Below are positions 22,701 to 33,513 of a stretch of DNA of 64,000 nt, piece after piece (position 1 is the stretch's first letter; every line of letters begins with the position of its first letter). Under the pieces are notes generated by a model. The model saw only the letters and a list, made by a program, of their open reading frames with translations. It had not been told where the DNA came from and did no database searches. The position numbers and the translations under genes are program-made. Origin of the DNA: Symbiodinium natans (taxonomy: Eukaryota > Sar > Dinophyceae > Suessiales > Symbiodiniaceae); the NCBI GenBank assembly GCA_905221605.1, contig CAJNDS010000244.1, positions 64,001-128,000 on the forward strand, read 5' to 3'.

Positions 22701-25072
22701 AATAGTCAAGCCTTAGCCCGAACGCCCTCATGAAGCAGGTCAACATGGCTTGCGGCATACCTAATTTTTGGACTTCGCTCAGAGGGTCCTGAGCAGTGTT
22801 TCAGTGTTTCTGCCCAAGAAGCTTCCCGAACTAATAGGGGGATCGCAAGTTGAATCACAAGTGCCTGCACGCATCGATAAAGAACGTTCAGCCAAGTCGA
22901 TAGCCAAAACATATTCCCCTGTTTGCAGAATTGCATCAGCTGGGAAACGCGAGCGACAACACGACAGTAGCTAGTCCCCAGCGCAATCCGCATTCCCAAA
23001 CTCGCCCTCAACTCCTCAACCGTTCGACCATCACAAACCTCGCCCCCAGGCTCTTGCATGGCTCTTGATGTTTGTCTGCATATTCTATATCCTGATCTTC
23101 CTTGCTAACGTCGGAGACAGTTTCCGGGACAAGTGGCTTCGAGCCGTCACCTTCAGCCTCCTTCAGGACTGGGCCAGCAGTATTGTCGGTTTTTCAGACG
23201 TGATGTGGCTGGATGTATGATTGCAGGATGGTGTCGGCAGCGAGTGATAAGTAAATAGCACCAAAAATGGATGCACATTCCTTGGCCTGAAAGTCAAGCC
23301 CTAAACCCAAAGCCCACATCTGGGTGGGAGGTTTGTCTAAGGAATGCTAGGTGCCCTGATGCCGGAAGATCCGAATACTAAGAGTCCGTCACCGGGAGCG
23401 CAAAGCCTGCTCAGCCGGCTTCCAGAAGCGGGTTTAGGGTTTCGGTTTGGGGCATACCCTGAACCGTTACCCTGAACCAAAAACTAGGGCCGTGCAGGCT
23501 GCAGTGCTGATGCCTGGGCTCGAGGCAGCCGCACTAGGTGCCAGATCTGAGCGAAGGTGTTCATCTTTGGGCTTAGGGTTTGGTGTTTAAGCGGGCACAA
23601 ACCCTTGGCGATCATCTTGCCTCCTGCTCTGCCCGGACTCCTAAATTTTCCAAACACTACAGACTACACCCTAAACCCAGCTTCTCGTGCACCAGCGGGC
23701 AGGCATCGCGGTTTCTCTGGCCATGCTCTGCTTCCCGGGTGAGCTGGCAGAAGTTTCAGGGTTTTAAGTGGATGTCAGGCCACTCCACTTGGTACGGTCA
23801 CGAACCGACTCCCACGCATGGCATCTTCATGCCGAGAAGACTGCTGCAATGTGAAGAGCCTTCGCCGATAGTACAAGCAGCAACATCCTACACCATGTCG
23901 CACATCATGGGGATCCAGGTTTAAGCTGAGCCTTCGCGTTGCCTCCCCATCAGTTTTTCTAGTGTCTATAGAGTTTGCGTCAACACGATGGGCCTTCTTT
24001 TGACAAGGTCTGGTTCACACCCGTACCCATACCCGCGTGACGAACTAAATCGCATGTCAGGCATCGCGCATGACTGGCGCGCGGAAAATCCGACGAAGGC
24101 CGAGCAGAATTGTGCGTGTTCCAATGCGCACAGTAGCGTCTGACGATTTGCAAGCTCGGAGATTTAGTGGGTGTGAGTGTTCTGCGTTCGGCTTACCCGT
24201 GCCTTGCGTTTCTTGAGTTAGTCGCTAGGCGAACTCACGTTTACGAGGGGCAAAGGGCTTGGTAGCATGTGGGTGTGTTGTTTTAAGTTTTCAGGCAAAG
24301 TTTAACAGGTTCCAAAGTTGCACATTGCATCCCTTAGCTCCAAACCCTAGTGTCCCATGATTGGAGTAAAAAGGCAAACGATATAGTTAATATAGTTGCT
24401 GTTCACAGTATTCAGAACCAAGCGCACCGGTGGATTCCCACTAGATTCTAGTATTTGCTGCAGCACCGAACATGATTACATCGGTCCAACTTTGAAGAGC
24501 CCAAACCCCACACCCCAAATCCAAACATCGAAGGATGAAGAAGCCTGTGGTGACACAGCCGAGGGAGGCAGGAGTGCCCCAATCCCAGAACGGCTCGGAG
24601 CAGGAGTCAAACACAGAATTGAAGTAAACACACGCCAAAACCTTGTTCTCGTGTTTAGGCTCCACTCCTAGCACCCTCATCCTGATAAGGCCTACTTGAC
24701 TCCTTTTTTTCATCTCTACTCTACATGTTCCTCAATAAACTCCAGCAGCTTCGCATGATCCGGACCTCCATCTCGCCCATGGTATACAATCGGCTTTGAA
24801 CGCATGCCGGCATGGCGCACTGAATCCAACAGTCAACCTCAGACGATTCGGTGGAGTTTGTTCCGGCTTCTGACAAAGCATTCGCGCAGGTTGGTAGTGG
24901 GACCTGCATGGTTATTTGTGTGGCTTATGGCTGGGCTCAGCAGGTCGGAGTCGTTTCGCCCAAAGCCCTCCAGATGCTAGACCCTAAACCCCAAACTCTT
25001 CCTGAGCCCAACTAATGTTATTTGGGCTTAGTGGAGATAATGGGCCCAGAATGGATGGGGGGGTACTTGGCA
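19736..25072. other. Non-coding region with telomere-like words
   Basis: No supported gene. It contains a (CT)n run (about 19832-19855), a G-block minisatellite on the reverse strand (about 20055-20150), a tandem AAGCCGGCCT doublet (about 21561-21582) and many CCCTAAA/TTTAGGG words (for example about 20280-20320, 20445-20465, 20637-20660, 21520-21555 and 22560-22590). The ORFs found here are short and have no recognisable composition. Confidence 0.55.
20055..20150 (-). repeat. Degenerate GGGG(Y)ACCTT minisatellite copy
   Basis: On the reverse strand, blocks such as GGGGTACCTTATT, GGGGTCCTCCTTT, GGGTCCATATTA and GGGGCCCCTTGTTC follow each other at 12-16 bp spacing. The same pattern is found at 60290-60400, and two such blocks occur in the intron at 33593-33715. 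Confidence 0.5.
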
Positions 25073-26826
25073 CGGCAGGCCCCACCAGCGACGCGCCACT
25101 GATGATCTCTTCCCCAAGGCGGGGAACTCTTCTGCATTCCTGCTCTGAACCTGCTTCCACGTCCATGGTGGAGGCTTTGGTGAATTGTCCTTTGCGGGTC
25201 TTGAACGCAAACTGTGTCAAGTGGCTTGTGGGGCTCGCCTTACTGGCTTTGCCACTGCTCCAAACCCTGAGCCCGCTGTGCCAGTGCGACAGCAGTCATC
25301 CCGTTCGGCGTACTTCCATCAGGCGCGGCAGTCCGACTCCTGCACCGACCCCACCCAAGAACCTGTCCTCAAGCGCTGCATTGTGAGAAGGTGTGAAGGA
25401 AGGCTGTAACCAACATCGAATTGCAAAGACGGGCGCGCGTCGGTCTTTCTAACATGTTCTACGTGAGAGGGCCGCAGTTTGTAGTTGCCTTGACAGCTGT
25501 AGTTGGGTGGGCGGTGGCAGTAGCCATTCAGACCGTGGTCTGCACCAAAGCTACACGGCAGGCCCCAACAGCGATGCTCCAAAGATGAGCCCTTCCCCCA
25601 GGTGGGGCACTCCGACTTCTGAGCTCTGAACTGTACTGCTTCCATTGCAGAGTAACATTGGTGCGCATGGTGGGTTTTGTTCAGCAAATTTTGAACGCAC
25701 GCTGTGTCAAGTGGCTTGGTTGCGGGGCTCGCCTTTCTCTCTACCTTTGCCACTGCTCCGAACCCTGAACCCTCTGTGCTAGTGCGACGGCAGGCCCATC
25801 TCGCACGACGGCATCCCAGCAGGTGGGCACTGCGACTCCCGCACCGACTCCAGCCACGAAGCAGTCCTCAAGCTCTGAATTGCCGATAGAACAGCTGGGC
25901 CTACTGTAGCAACTTGGATGTCGATCCAGGCTGTGATCTGCACCCTACACGGCAGGCCCCACCAGCGACGCGCCACTGATGATCTCTTCCCCAAGGCGGG
26001 GCACTCTTCTGCATTCCTGCTCTGAACCTGCTTCCACGTCCATGGTGGAGGCTTTGGTGAATTGTCCTTTGCGGGTCTTGAACGCAAACTGTGTCAAGTG
26101 GCTTGTGGGGCTCGCCTTACTGGCTTTGCCACTGCTCCAAACCCTGAACCCCCTGTGCCAGTGCGACAGCAGTCATCCCGTTCGGCGTACTTCCATCAGG
26201 CGCGGCAGTCCGACTCCTGCACCGACCCCACCCAAGAACCTGTCCTCAAGCGCTGCATTGTGAGAAGGTGTGAAGGAAGGCTGTAACCAACATCGAATTG
26301 CAAAGACGGGCGCGCGTCGGTCTTTCTAACATGTTCTACGTGAGAGGGCCGCAGTTTGTAGTTGCCTTGACAGCTGTAGTTGGGTGGGCGGTGGCAGTAG
26401 CCATTCAGACCGTGGTCTGCACCAAAGCTACACGGCAGGCCCCAACAGCGATGCTCCAAAGATGAGCCCTTCCCCCAGGTGGGGCACTCCGACTTCTGAG
26501 CTCTGAACTGTACTGCTTCCATTGCAGAGTAACATTGGTGCGCATGGTGGGTTTTGTTCAGCAAATTTTGAACGCACGCTGTGTCAAGTGGCTTGGTTGC
26601 GGGGCTCGCCTTTCTCTCTACCTTTGCCACTGCTCCGAACCCTGAACCCTCTGTGCTAGTGCGACGGCAGGCCCATCTCGCACGACGTCATCCCAGCAGG
26701 TGGGCACTGCGACTCCCGCACCGACTCCAGCCACGAAGCAGTCCTCAAGCTCTGAATTGCCGATAGAACAGCTGGGCCTACTGTAGCAACTTGGATGTCG
26801 ATCCAGGCTGTGATCTGCACCCTACA
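25073..26826 (+). repeat. Recent 877-bp direct tandem duplication
   Basis: 25073-25949 and 25950-26826 are copies offset by exactly 877 bp. I see only a handful of differences (for example ggggaa versus ggggca near 25127/26004, gagcccg versus gaacccc, and acggca versus acgtca). Each unit contains older, diverged sub-repeats: GGCAGGCCCCA(A/C)CAGCGA and GTCAAGTGGCTTG...GGGGCTCGCCTT...TTTGCCACTGCTCC each occur twice per unit. The ORFs on both strands are duplicated with it and show no recognisable protein family. Confidence 0.9.
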
Positions 26827-27190
26827 CGGCAGGCCCCACCAGCGACGCGCCACTGATGATCTCTTCCCCAAGGCGGGGCACTCCGACTTCTGCGTCCAAT
26901 CCACCATCAAGCTCTGAAGTTTCTTGCTTCGCATGGGGGTTTTGTTGGTAAATGGTAGGTGTGAACTCTGTGGCAATGTTTTGTTTGGTCCTTGCAGCGC
27001 AGATTGAACCCACACGGTGTCAAGTGGCTTGGATGTGGGGCTCGCATTACTCTTTGGCTTTGCCACTGCTCCAAACCCTGAACCCGCTGTGCCAGTTCAC
27101 TGGCAGGCCCATCTCGCGTGGCGGCATCCCGTCAGGCGGGGCACTCCGACTCCTGCACCGCCACCCTTCAAGCTCCTGAATTGTGAGAAG
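26827..27190 (+). repeat. Partial, diverged third copy of the 877-bp unit
   Basis: The first 58 bp match the start of the 877-bp unit. Later parts match its GTCAAGTGGCTTGGATG, TTTGCCACTGCTCC and GGCAGGCCCATCTCGC landmarks but in a shortened and diverged form. It looks like an older relative from which the recent duplication arose by unequal exchange. Confidence 0.7.
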
Positions 27191-27685
27191 GAGTTGACCG
27201 TTTTTTGCAGCACTACGCATCATTAGTGAGAAAGACAAACTTGTAGACAAGTACGGTACGTTTCTTTACCGAAGTACAATCAAAGCAAGGCGTTTTCATG
27301 CTTGTGCGGAATTCGAAAGCCCGTCTTGGTTCCTGCAATTCTTTCTTAGCGACGGCAGGACATGTTGGGTGACATGGGTCATCCTTGCCAAGCTGTCTCC
27401 GGGGTTGTCATGACCCTTTTACGAAGAGCATCGTTAGAAGCGCTTGTTCCTTGCAGGCCTTTAGTTTCCAATATCCATACTGCAGCCCTGAAGTTGCGAA
27501 GGGGAACGGGACAGGTCAGCCAAGCGCATGGCAACCACTTTTGCATGGCGGCTGTGACACATCTACATGTCGCGGATCTCAGCAGCGGGTTTCAGGGTTC
27601 CGGGTTTAGGGCCAGCTCTGCCAGGCGCTCCATTGCCAGAGATGCCAGGACAAGTGCCAACTGACTGAGAAGGCCGGAAGATCGA
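27191..27685. other. Non-coding stretch
   Basis: No supported gene or repeat apart from a short GGGTTTCAGGGTTCCGGGTTTAGG-like run near 27588-27612, too degenerate to call a telomere tract. Confidence 0.5.
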
Positions 27686-27689
27686 GGCG

Positions 27690-27833
27690 GGGGGGGGTGG
27701 GGCAGGGGGGGAAGGGGGGGAGGGGGGGGAGGGGGAGGGGGGAGGGGAGGGGGGGGGAGGGGGGGGGAGGGGGGAGGGGGAGGTGGGGAGGGGGGGAGGG
27801 GGGAGTGGGGAGGGGGGAGGGGGGAGGGGGAGG
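27690..27833 (+). repeat. G-rich polypurine tract (GGGGGGA)n
   Basis: About 145 bases are almost only G and A with a few T, mostly runs of four to seven G separated by A. It satisfies the simple G-quadruplex pattern many times. The proline/serine- and glycine-rich ORFs on both strands are artefacts of composition. Confidence 0.9.
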
Positions 27834-27835
27834 GC

Positions 27836-30800
27836 AAGCCATAGTCATACTGAAGGACATGAAGGATTATGAGAAGCTTTGACACATGCTGCAAGCATCA
27901 TCAGCGAAGCGAACATGAGATTCTTCCCTGTATTCCACGCATTTACAGTCGTGCAAAGCAAGTCCGATGCAACGGAAAACATGCACCTTTTTTGTGCAAA
28001 GGGAAAAATGCGGTTGTCTCCTTAACTACGACTCACGGAAAAATGTGGCTTTCCCGTTTCCAGGACCCCGCATACACATGTTTTTTAAATCTACGGACAG
28101 ATGGCTAAATCATGAAGCCTTGAAACCGCAGGAATATTGAAACATGCTGAAGATATTGAGTTCGTATATTTCTGGATCCAACACCCAAGGTTTCAGGGAT
28201 CCAAACCTGAAAATAATGAATTTAGTATGTGTTTGTCTAGACCCCAGACCCCAACAGCCTACTTTTCAGGCCTGCTGCATGTGGCGTGTCGTATGGAGTC
28301 TGACAGATAAAACAGATACAATAGCGAGCAAGTTGTTTGGGAGGGTTTAGCGTTTCGAGCGTTCTTCTGGACTTCGAGCCTCCCTCAGGCAATTGAGACG
28401 TGGTTATCCAAGCGACTGTGAGCCAACCGCCTTTCAGTTTCCAACAACTCCTTTGTCCAGAGAGCAGCGCAAAGCCTGGGGTTGTGCGAAGGAAGGCTGT
28501 AGCCAGTTTCGACATCTTCCAACTGCCAAGACGTGTGCACGGCGGTACTTTCTAGCATCTTCGACAAGAGAGCAGTTGTAGTCACTGTGGTAGTTGGGCT
28601 GGTGGTGGCAGTGGCCATAGAGGCTTGCTGCCCAAGGGCTTTCTGAAGCAATAAGCTGTGAACCGTGATCGCTGCTAGGATACGGGCACAAGTCCAGGCT
28701 CAGCGCCTGCGCATTTGAAATGCTTGAGCGTCCAGCTCACTACCCCGTGCCCCCCAAGACTCCCCCACCACTTTTCCGGAACAGAATGACGATCGTGTTT
28801 GGCGACGTCCTGCAGGCTTGAGAAATGCTTGAGCCGAGCGAGGAATTCCGCAGGTTCGGGTTTCGGGGCATCCCAGTATGCCTAGTACAAAACGGGGTCG
28901 GACATACACGAGCTCTCGGGCTGGGCCCCCCAACATGATTGCGGCAGGATGCCAAGACTTGGTCTGAAATGGGTGCCAGGATGCATCCTCGAATGCAGGC
29001 ACTATACAAGACACAAACGGGGTTAGATGGTGATGTACTAGTCCTCAAGCATTGTCAGCCTCTTGCGCTTACCAGACGTTGGTTGAAGATTTCGTCAAGC
29101 GACAAATCAGAGCATTTTCCTCACATTCACGGGGCGGCCACGTGGCCGAGCTGGCAATGTTGTCCTGAAGGGACTTGCTCCAGTCGACGCTGGGTGAGCC
29201 CTGGGAGATTTGCTCGGGCAGGGGAGGCCGGAGGCCCCTAGCTTGCTCCAGCATTCATTGAGCTCGGTTGGGGGGGGATTTTTCGTCCACGGGCCAAATG
29301 GACACGATTTTCCCCCTCAACTGCTTTGTCGTACAGAAGAAGTCATTCCATCCGATCCTTTTCACCACGCTGACAAATCAGAGCTCAAAGTTCTGATTTC
29401 ATCATGACATGTATCCAAGTACCGCTTTGAGAAGCAGTAGTTAATTAGGCGCGGGCGGGAAATCACGGAAATCGCGCTCTTAGGCCGCTAAGTACCTGTG
29501 TTCTGTTACTTGTGTAAAGTGGTAAATGAAACGCAGGATCGAGTACACATGTATCGGCTTGCAAAGTTGGCCCAGACTGCACGTACAAACTTTGGGGTCG
29601 CGTACTCTCCAACAATGGTACAAGCTTGGTTCAGCACTTCAAGCAGGCGCTGGGTCACTGTTGCTCACTCATCATAGCCCTTCCACAGGCTGGATCAGAA
29701 GGACCCCTGCGGGGTAGACGGATGGGAGGCGTTGAGGACTACCAACTTACAACATTTTAAAATCTGCCTGTTATCAGGCGCACTACAAGAAGGGGCGAGG
29801 TCTTTGTCATCGGATACTTCATCATCGATTAAGCAGCGGATTGCTCAGAGCGGCTGTTCACATCCTGCAATAAATGGTGGTGATTTTCCACTGGTAGTAG
29901 CTGGGCAATGCTCAGCTCCGAATCATACAGCTACCACCTATGCGTCTGCCTTGTCATGACAGGGCAACGTACCTTACCAAGGGCACGCAGAAGGGCGTAG
30001 TTGTTATACCGACACACCGTCAAGTTTGTGGTCTGGTTTTATTTACCTTTTGGATATGTTGGGTTTAGGCGCTGCAAAAAGAACTTGCCATAAATCCCAG
30101 AGACGATGAGGCATGCGGGCCAGCCTAGCTTGCCGCCCTTTTTGACCTGGGAGCCAGCAGGAAAGGGCCGCTGGCCCTGAAAATTTCAACGGACTCCCAA
30201 AACTACACAACCCCCGATGCCCCAAACCGTCTCGGCACCCCAGGGGAACAGAAGCTAGGAGCCTCTGCAGCAGTGATCGCTCTTCAGACCTTAGCGTTTA
30301 ACTTGATTTAATGTAGCATAATTATAGAGCCGTTGAAGATGGCTCATGGCGAGAATCCGGCTGGTGCAGTTCGAAGTAACCGTACCACTGCTACTACCAC
30401 CTCCTACTACGATGACCTCTACTACCCAATTCTGTACCCCCCCAACCATGCACTCTAAAAAAGGTGGGGGCGAGATCGGTTTGTTGGTCATTGGGACGCA
30501 CCGTGTCCTCAGAGTGTCCAGCTGCTCACGTTGTCAAGTGAATTGCTCCGTGCGTGATCCCAACGAGAGCCAGAAAGCATCGTCGGCATGTGCGCAACAT
30601 TGCATCGATTACATTCTGGCGTGTTTTGCTCTTGGCTCGGTTTGTGTTTATGCGGCGCGCTGTAAGCACACACCGGATTTCAAGCTTGCATGCAGCCTCC
30701 AGAACGCTGGCAGCAAAGCCTAAGCGAACTGCATCAGTGTCAGTCAGCATTTCGTCGTTACACACCCTGGACATCAAGACGTGCCTGTGAACTGAGAGCA

Positions 30801-31544
30801 TCACGATGGTGGGGCACCACCGTGTGCTTCCTGCCCATGTCTCAGTTCTTGGATTGGCATCCTAACATGGCTAAGTCTGATTACACTCCTGCTGGATATG
30901 CGGGGTTTCGACTCTTGTTATTAGTGAGTGTATACTGTGAACCGAGCGGGTTTGGGGCTACCAGCAAGCCCTAAACCCATGAACCGAAATCTCTGAGACA
31001 GCTGTGTTTTCCAAACAACAGCAGGTCTTGTTAACTGAAGGGTACTCAAGGTAGTACTTTTGTAAATAGTGCAGTGCCTTGCCAGTACCCGCGCTAAAGT
31101 CCCAGTGAGAAACACATCACCCCCCCCTGGATTGGACCGAGATGCTGTGGAAAGCACTGAAAGCACATAGCGCTAAATAGCATGTGCAAGGCAGGCACCG
31201 GGCATTGAAGCACGCCCAGGAACCAGCGGAAAGTCCACAATGGCTTGATGCAAAGGAGCACAGCGCGGCCTCGTAACTTGCACCGGTTCAGGAGGCGTGA
31301 GCTTCAACATGAGCCGTGCGAGGACCGCCGCGGTCAAGAAGAAGAACATTCAATCCCCGTCCCGGCCGCAGTCCCAGAACGGTTTCAGACTGGTATGTCA
31401 GCAGAGGTCTTCGTGGTCTGACGGATATCCAGATAGTAATTGGCCAGCCTGTCGTAGTGAGATTATCTACAGGCCTTGCGGCACGGGCCGGCCTGGCCGT
31501 CTGAAAGCTTTAGGGGTTTAGGGGGCGCAGGGAGTCGGGACGTA
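27836..31544. other. Non-coding region
   Basis: No ORF here looks like a conserved protein. Telomere-like words are rarer than upstream (about 28345 and 30970). Nothing else of note was seen. Confidence 0.5.
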
Positions 31545-32040
31545 ATCAAAGAAGAAAGGGAAAAAGAAAAAAAATAAGAAGAAGCGAAAGAAGAAGAATA
31601 TAAGACAAAGAAGAAGAAGAAGAAGAAAAGAAAGAAGAAGAAAAAGAAGAAGAAACAGAAGAAGAAGAAAAGAAAGAATAATACACAGAAGAAGAAGAAG
31701 AAAAGAAAAGAAAGAAGAATGACAAGACGAAAGGGTAAAGGAAGAAAAAGAAGAAGAAGAAAACAAAGAAGAAGAAGAAGAAGAAAATAAAGAAGAATGA
31801 AAAGAAGAAAAGAAAGAAGAAGCAGAAGAAGAATAAAAGAAAGAAGAAGAAAATGAAGCATAATAAAAGAAAAGAAAGAAGAATAACAAGAAGAAAGGGA
31901 AAAGGAAGAAAAAGAAGAAGAAGAAGAAAAGAAAGAAGAATAACAAAAAGAATGAAAAAAAAAAGAAGAAAACAAGGAATAAAAAGAAAAATAATAAGAA
32001 AAACAAATGAACAGGAAGCAGAAGAGAAGAAAGAACAGGA
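31545..32040 (+). repeat. 500-bp polypurine (GAA/AAG)n tract
   Basis: Nearly pure A/G on this strand, mainly GAAGAA and AAAGAAAG words with rare C or T. The long Phe/Ser/Leu-rich reverse-strand ORFs (up to 243 codons) come from this composition and are rejected as genes. Long GAA tracts can form triplex DNA. Confidence 0.9.
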
Positions 32041-32071
32041 AGCGACAGCCGAAACCCTCATATAATCCTCT

Positions 32072-32075
32072 GCGT

Positions 32076-32120
<45 letters not shown>

Positions 32121-32800
32121 GGGCGCGGGCGGGGCAGCAGCGGGGGGGGGGGGGGGGGCAGCAAGGGCAGCGGGGGGGGGAGTCGGGCATGCACTGGAGC
32201 CCTTCACTTCAAAAAACACTTCATTTCAGGGTCGGGAAGGGGTGAGGTAAAGGTAAGAGGTGAGGGCGAGGGTAAGGGGGCGGGAGGGCGGCAGCAGCGG
32301 GGGGCGGGAGCAGCAAGTGTAGGGGCAGTGTGGGGGGGAGGCATGGACAAAAGCCCCTAAAACACGGTAAGGGGTGTGGGAGGCGGGGGGGGGGGACGGG
32401 GCCAGCAAGAGCAGTGGGGGGTCCCCTATAGCGGGGGCGGGGCACGCACTGAAGTTAAGGGGTTCAGGGCAAGGGGTGAGGCGGGGGAAGAGTGAGAGTG
32501 AAGGCGAGGGTAAGGGGTGCGGGAGGGCGCGGGGGGCGGGGAGGCGGCAAGAGCAGTGGGCGGGGCAGAGTCGGGCATGCACTGGCCCTTAAAACGAGCG
32601 TGGGGAGAAGCCGGGGTTGGGGGCGGGGGCAGCAAGGGCAGCGGGGGGGGGGGGGGGGGAGTTTGGCATGCACTGCAGGGGCACGGCGGGGGCAGCAAAC
32701 GGGGCAGCGGGGGTGGGGGGATCAGGTATGCAAGGGTTCAGGGCAAGGGGTGAGGTAAAGGGGGGGGGGGGGGGGGGGGAAGGGCAGCGGCGGGGGTATG
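32072..32800 (+). repeat. GC-rich tandem repeats, GGGCGC run then CATGCACTG units
   Basis: A (GCGGGC)n run (about 32076-32133) passes into G-rich DNA where a segment around GTCGGGCATGCACTG recurs near 32182, 32442 (as GGGCACGCACTG), 32567 and 32660. Each is flanked by GGCAGCAAGGGCAGCGGGG-type words, and GGTTCAGGGCAAGGGGTGAGG occurs twice (about 32461 and 32735). A related GGGCATGCACT lies at about 16056. Open frames on both strands are compositional. Confidence 0.75.
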
Positions 32801-33513
32801 GGTCTTCACTGCCACCGCCCCGCTTTCGCTGGCGTCGGCGGACATTGCCAATGATCAGACTGAATTCTTGAGGGCATGCGGTCAGCAACGAGTTTCGGAC
32901 CGCCTCGGCGGGCCGGCCCACTGCGGGGAGCAGATAGCGGCCCCATGCTCGAGTCCGGGTGGGTCCGAGGGTCCCAGAAAAATGTCAAGGAGCAGGTTGC
33001 GTCTTTGTTGGGCGCCCTCTTTGTTGGAGCCGCCCACAGGCAAAACCCCCCACGGCATCGGTTTGTAGTTCCGCAAGTTTCAAGAAGGCGGGGGGGGGGG
33101 GGGGGGAAGGTCCTCGTCTGATTGTTGTAGACGCCTCCGGCCAAAAGCCGAGACGAACTGGATTCAGAAAGTGCAGAGCCTATAGCCTGAGGTTTTGGCT
33201 AAATGTGTATAATGCTTGGGGCTGCCATTTCTTCCTAAGTAGACGTGTCCTTTCCATGTGTTGATGAGTTACTTAGTCGAGTGTAGCAAGCCACCTGACG
33301 CAGGAACCGGAAGATGAATCTGAAGAACAGGCGTGGAGAGTTGCCGTGTGAAGCGCAAAGATGTAGACTACAGCTACACATGTTCTTGTAATGACGCTGC
33401 AGGTGCCAATGTCGACAGGGAGGCAGCATTGCATGCGGATTCTACACGCGGGGCTGCATTTTTCTACACCTTCCAACTTAAACCCTAAACCGCCTGAACC
33501 CCATACCGGCAGG
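32801..33513. other. Stretch upstream of the large membrane-protein gene
   Basis: No supported exon. It contains a poly-G run near 33090-33108 and a short TTAAACCCTAAACCGCC telomere-like word at 33478-33494, about 20 bp before the proposed start codon. Promoter signals cannot be named for this kind of organism from the sequence alone. Confidence 0.45.

Noticed and set aside
27592-27894. Pro/Ser/Leu-rich reverse-strand ORFs and Gly/Arg-rich + ORF
   Set aside because: Open frames caused by the G-rich polypurine run at 27690-27833.
31463-32194. Reverse-strand ORFs up to 243 codons rich in Phe, Ser and Leu
   Set aside because: They are the translation of the GAA/AAG polypurine tract; three overlapping frames are open at once, so this is composition.
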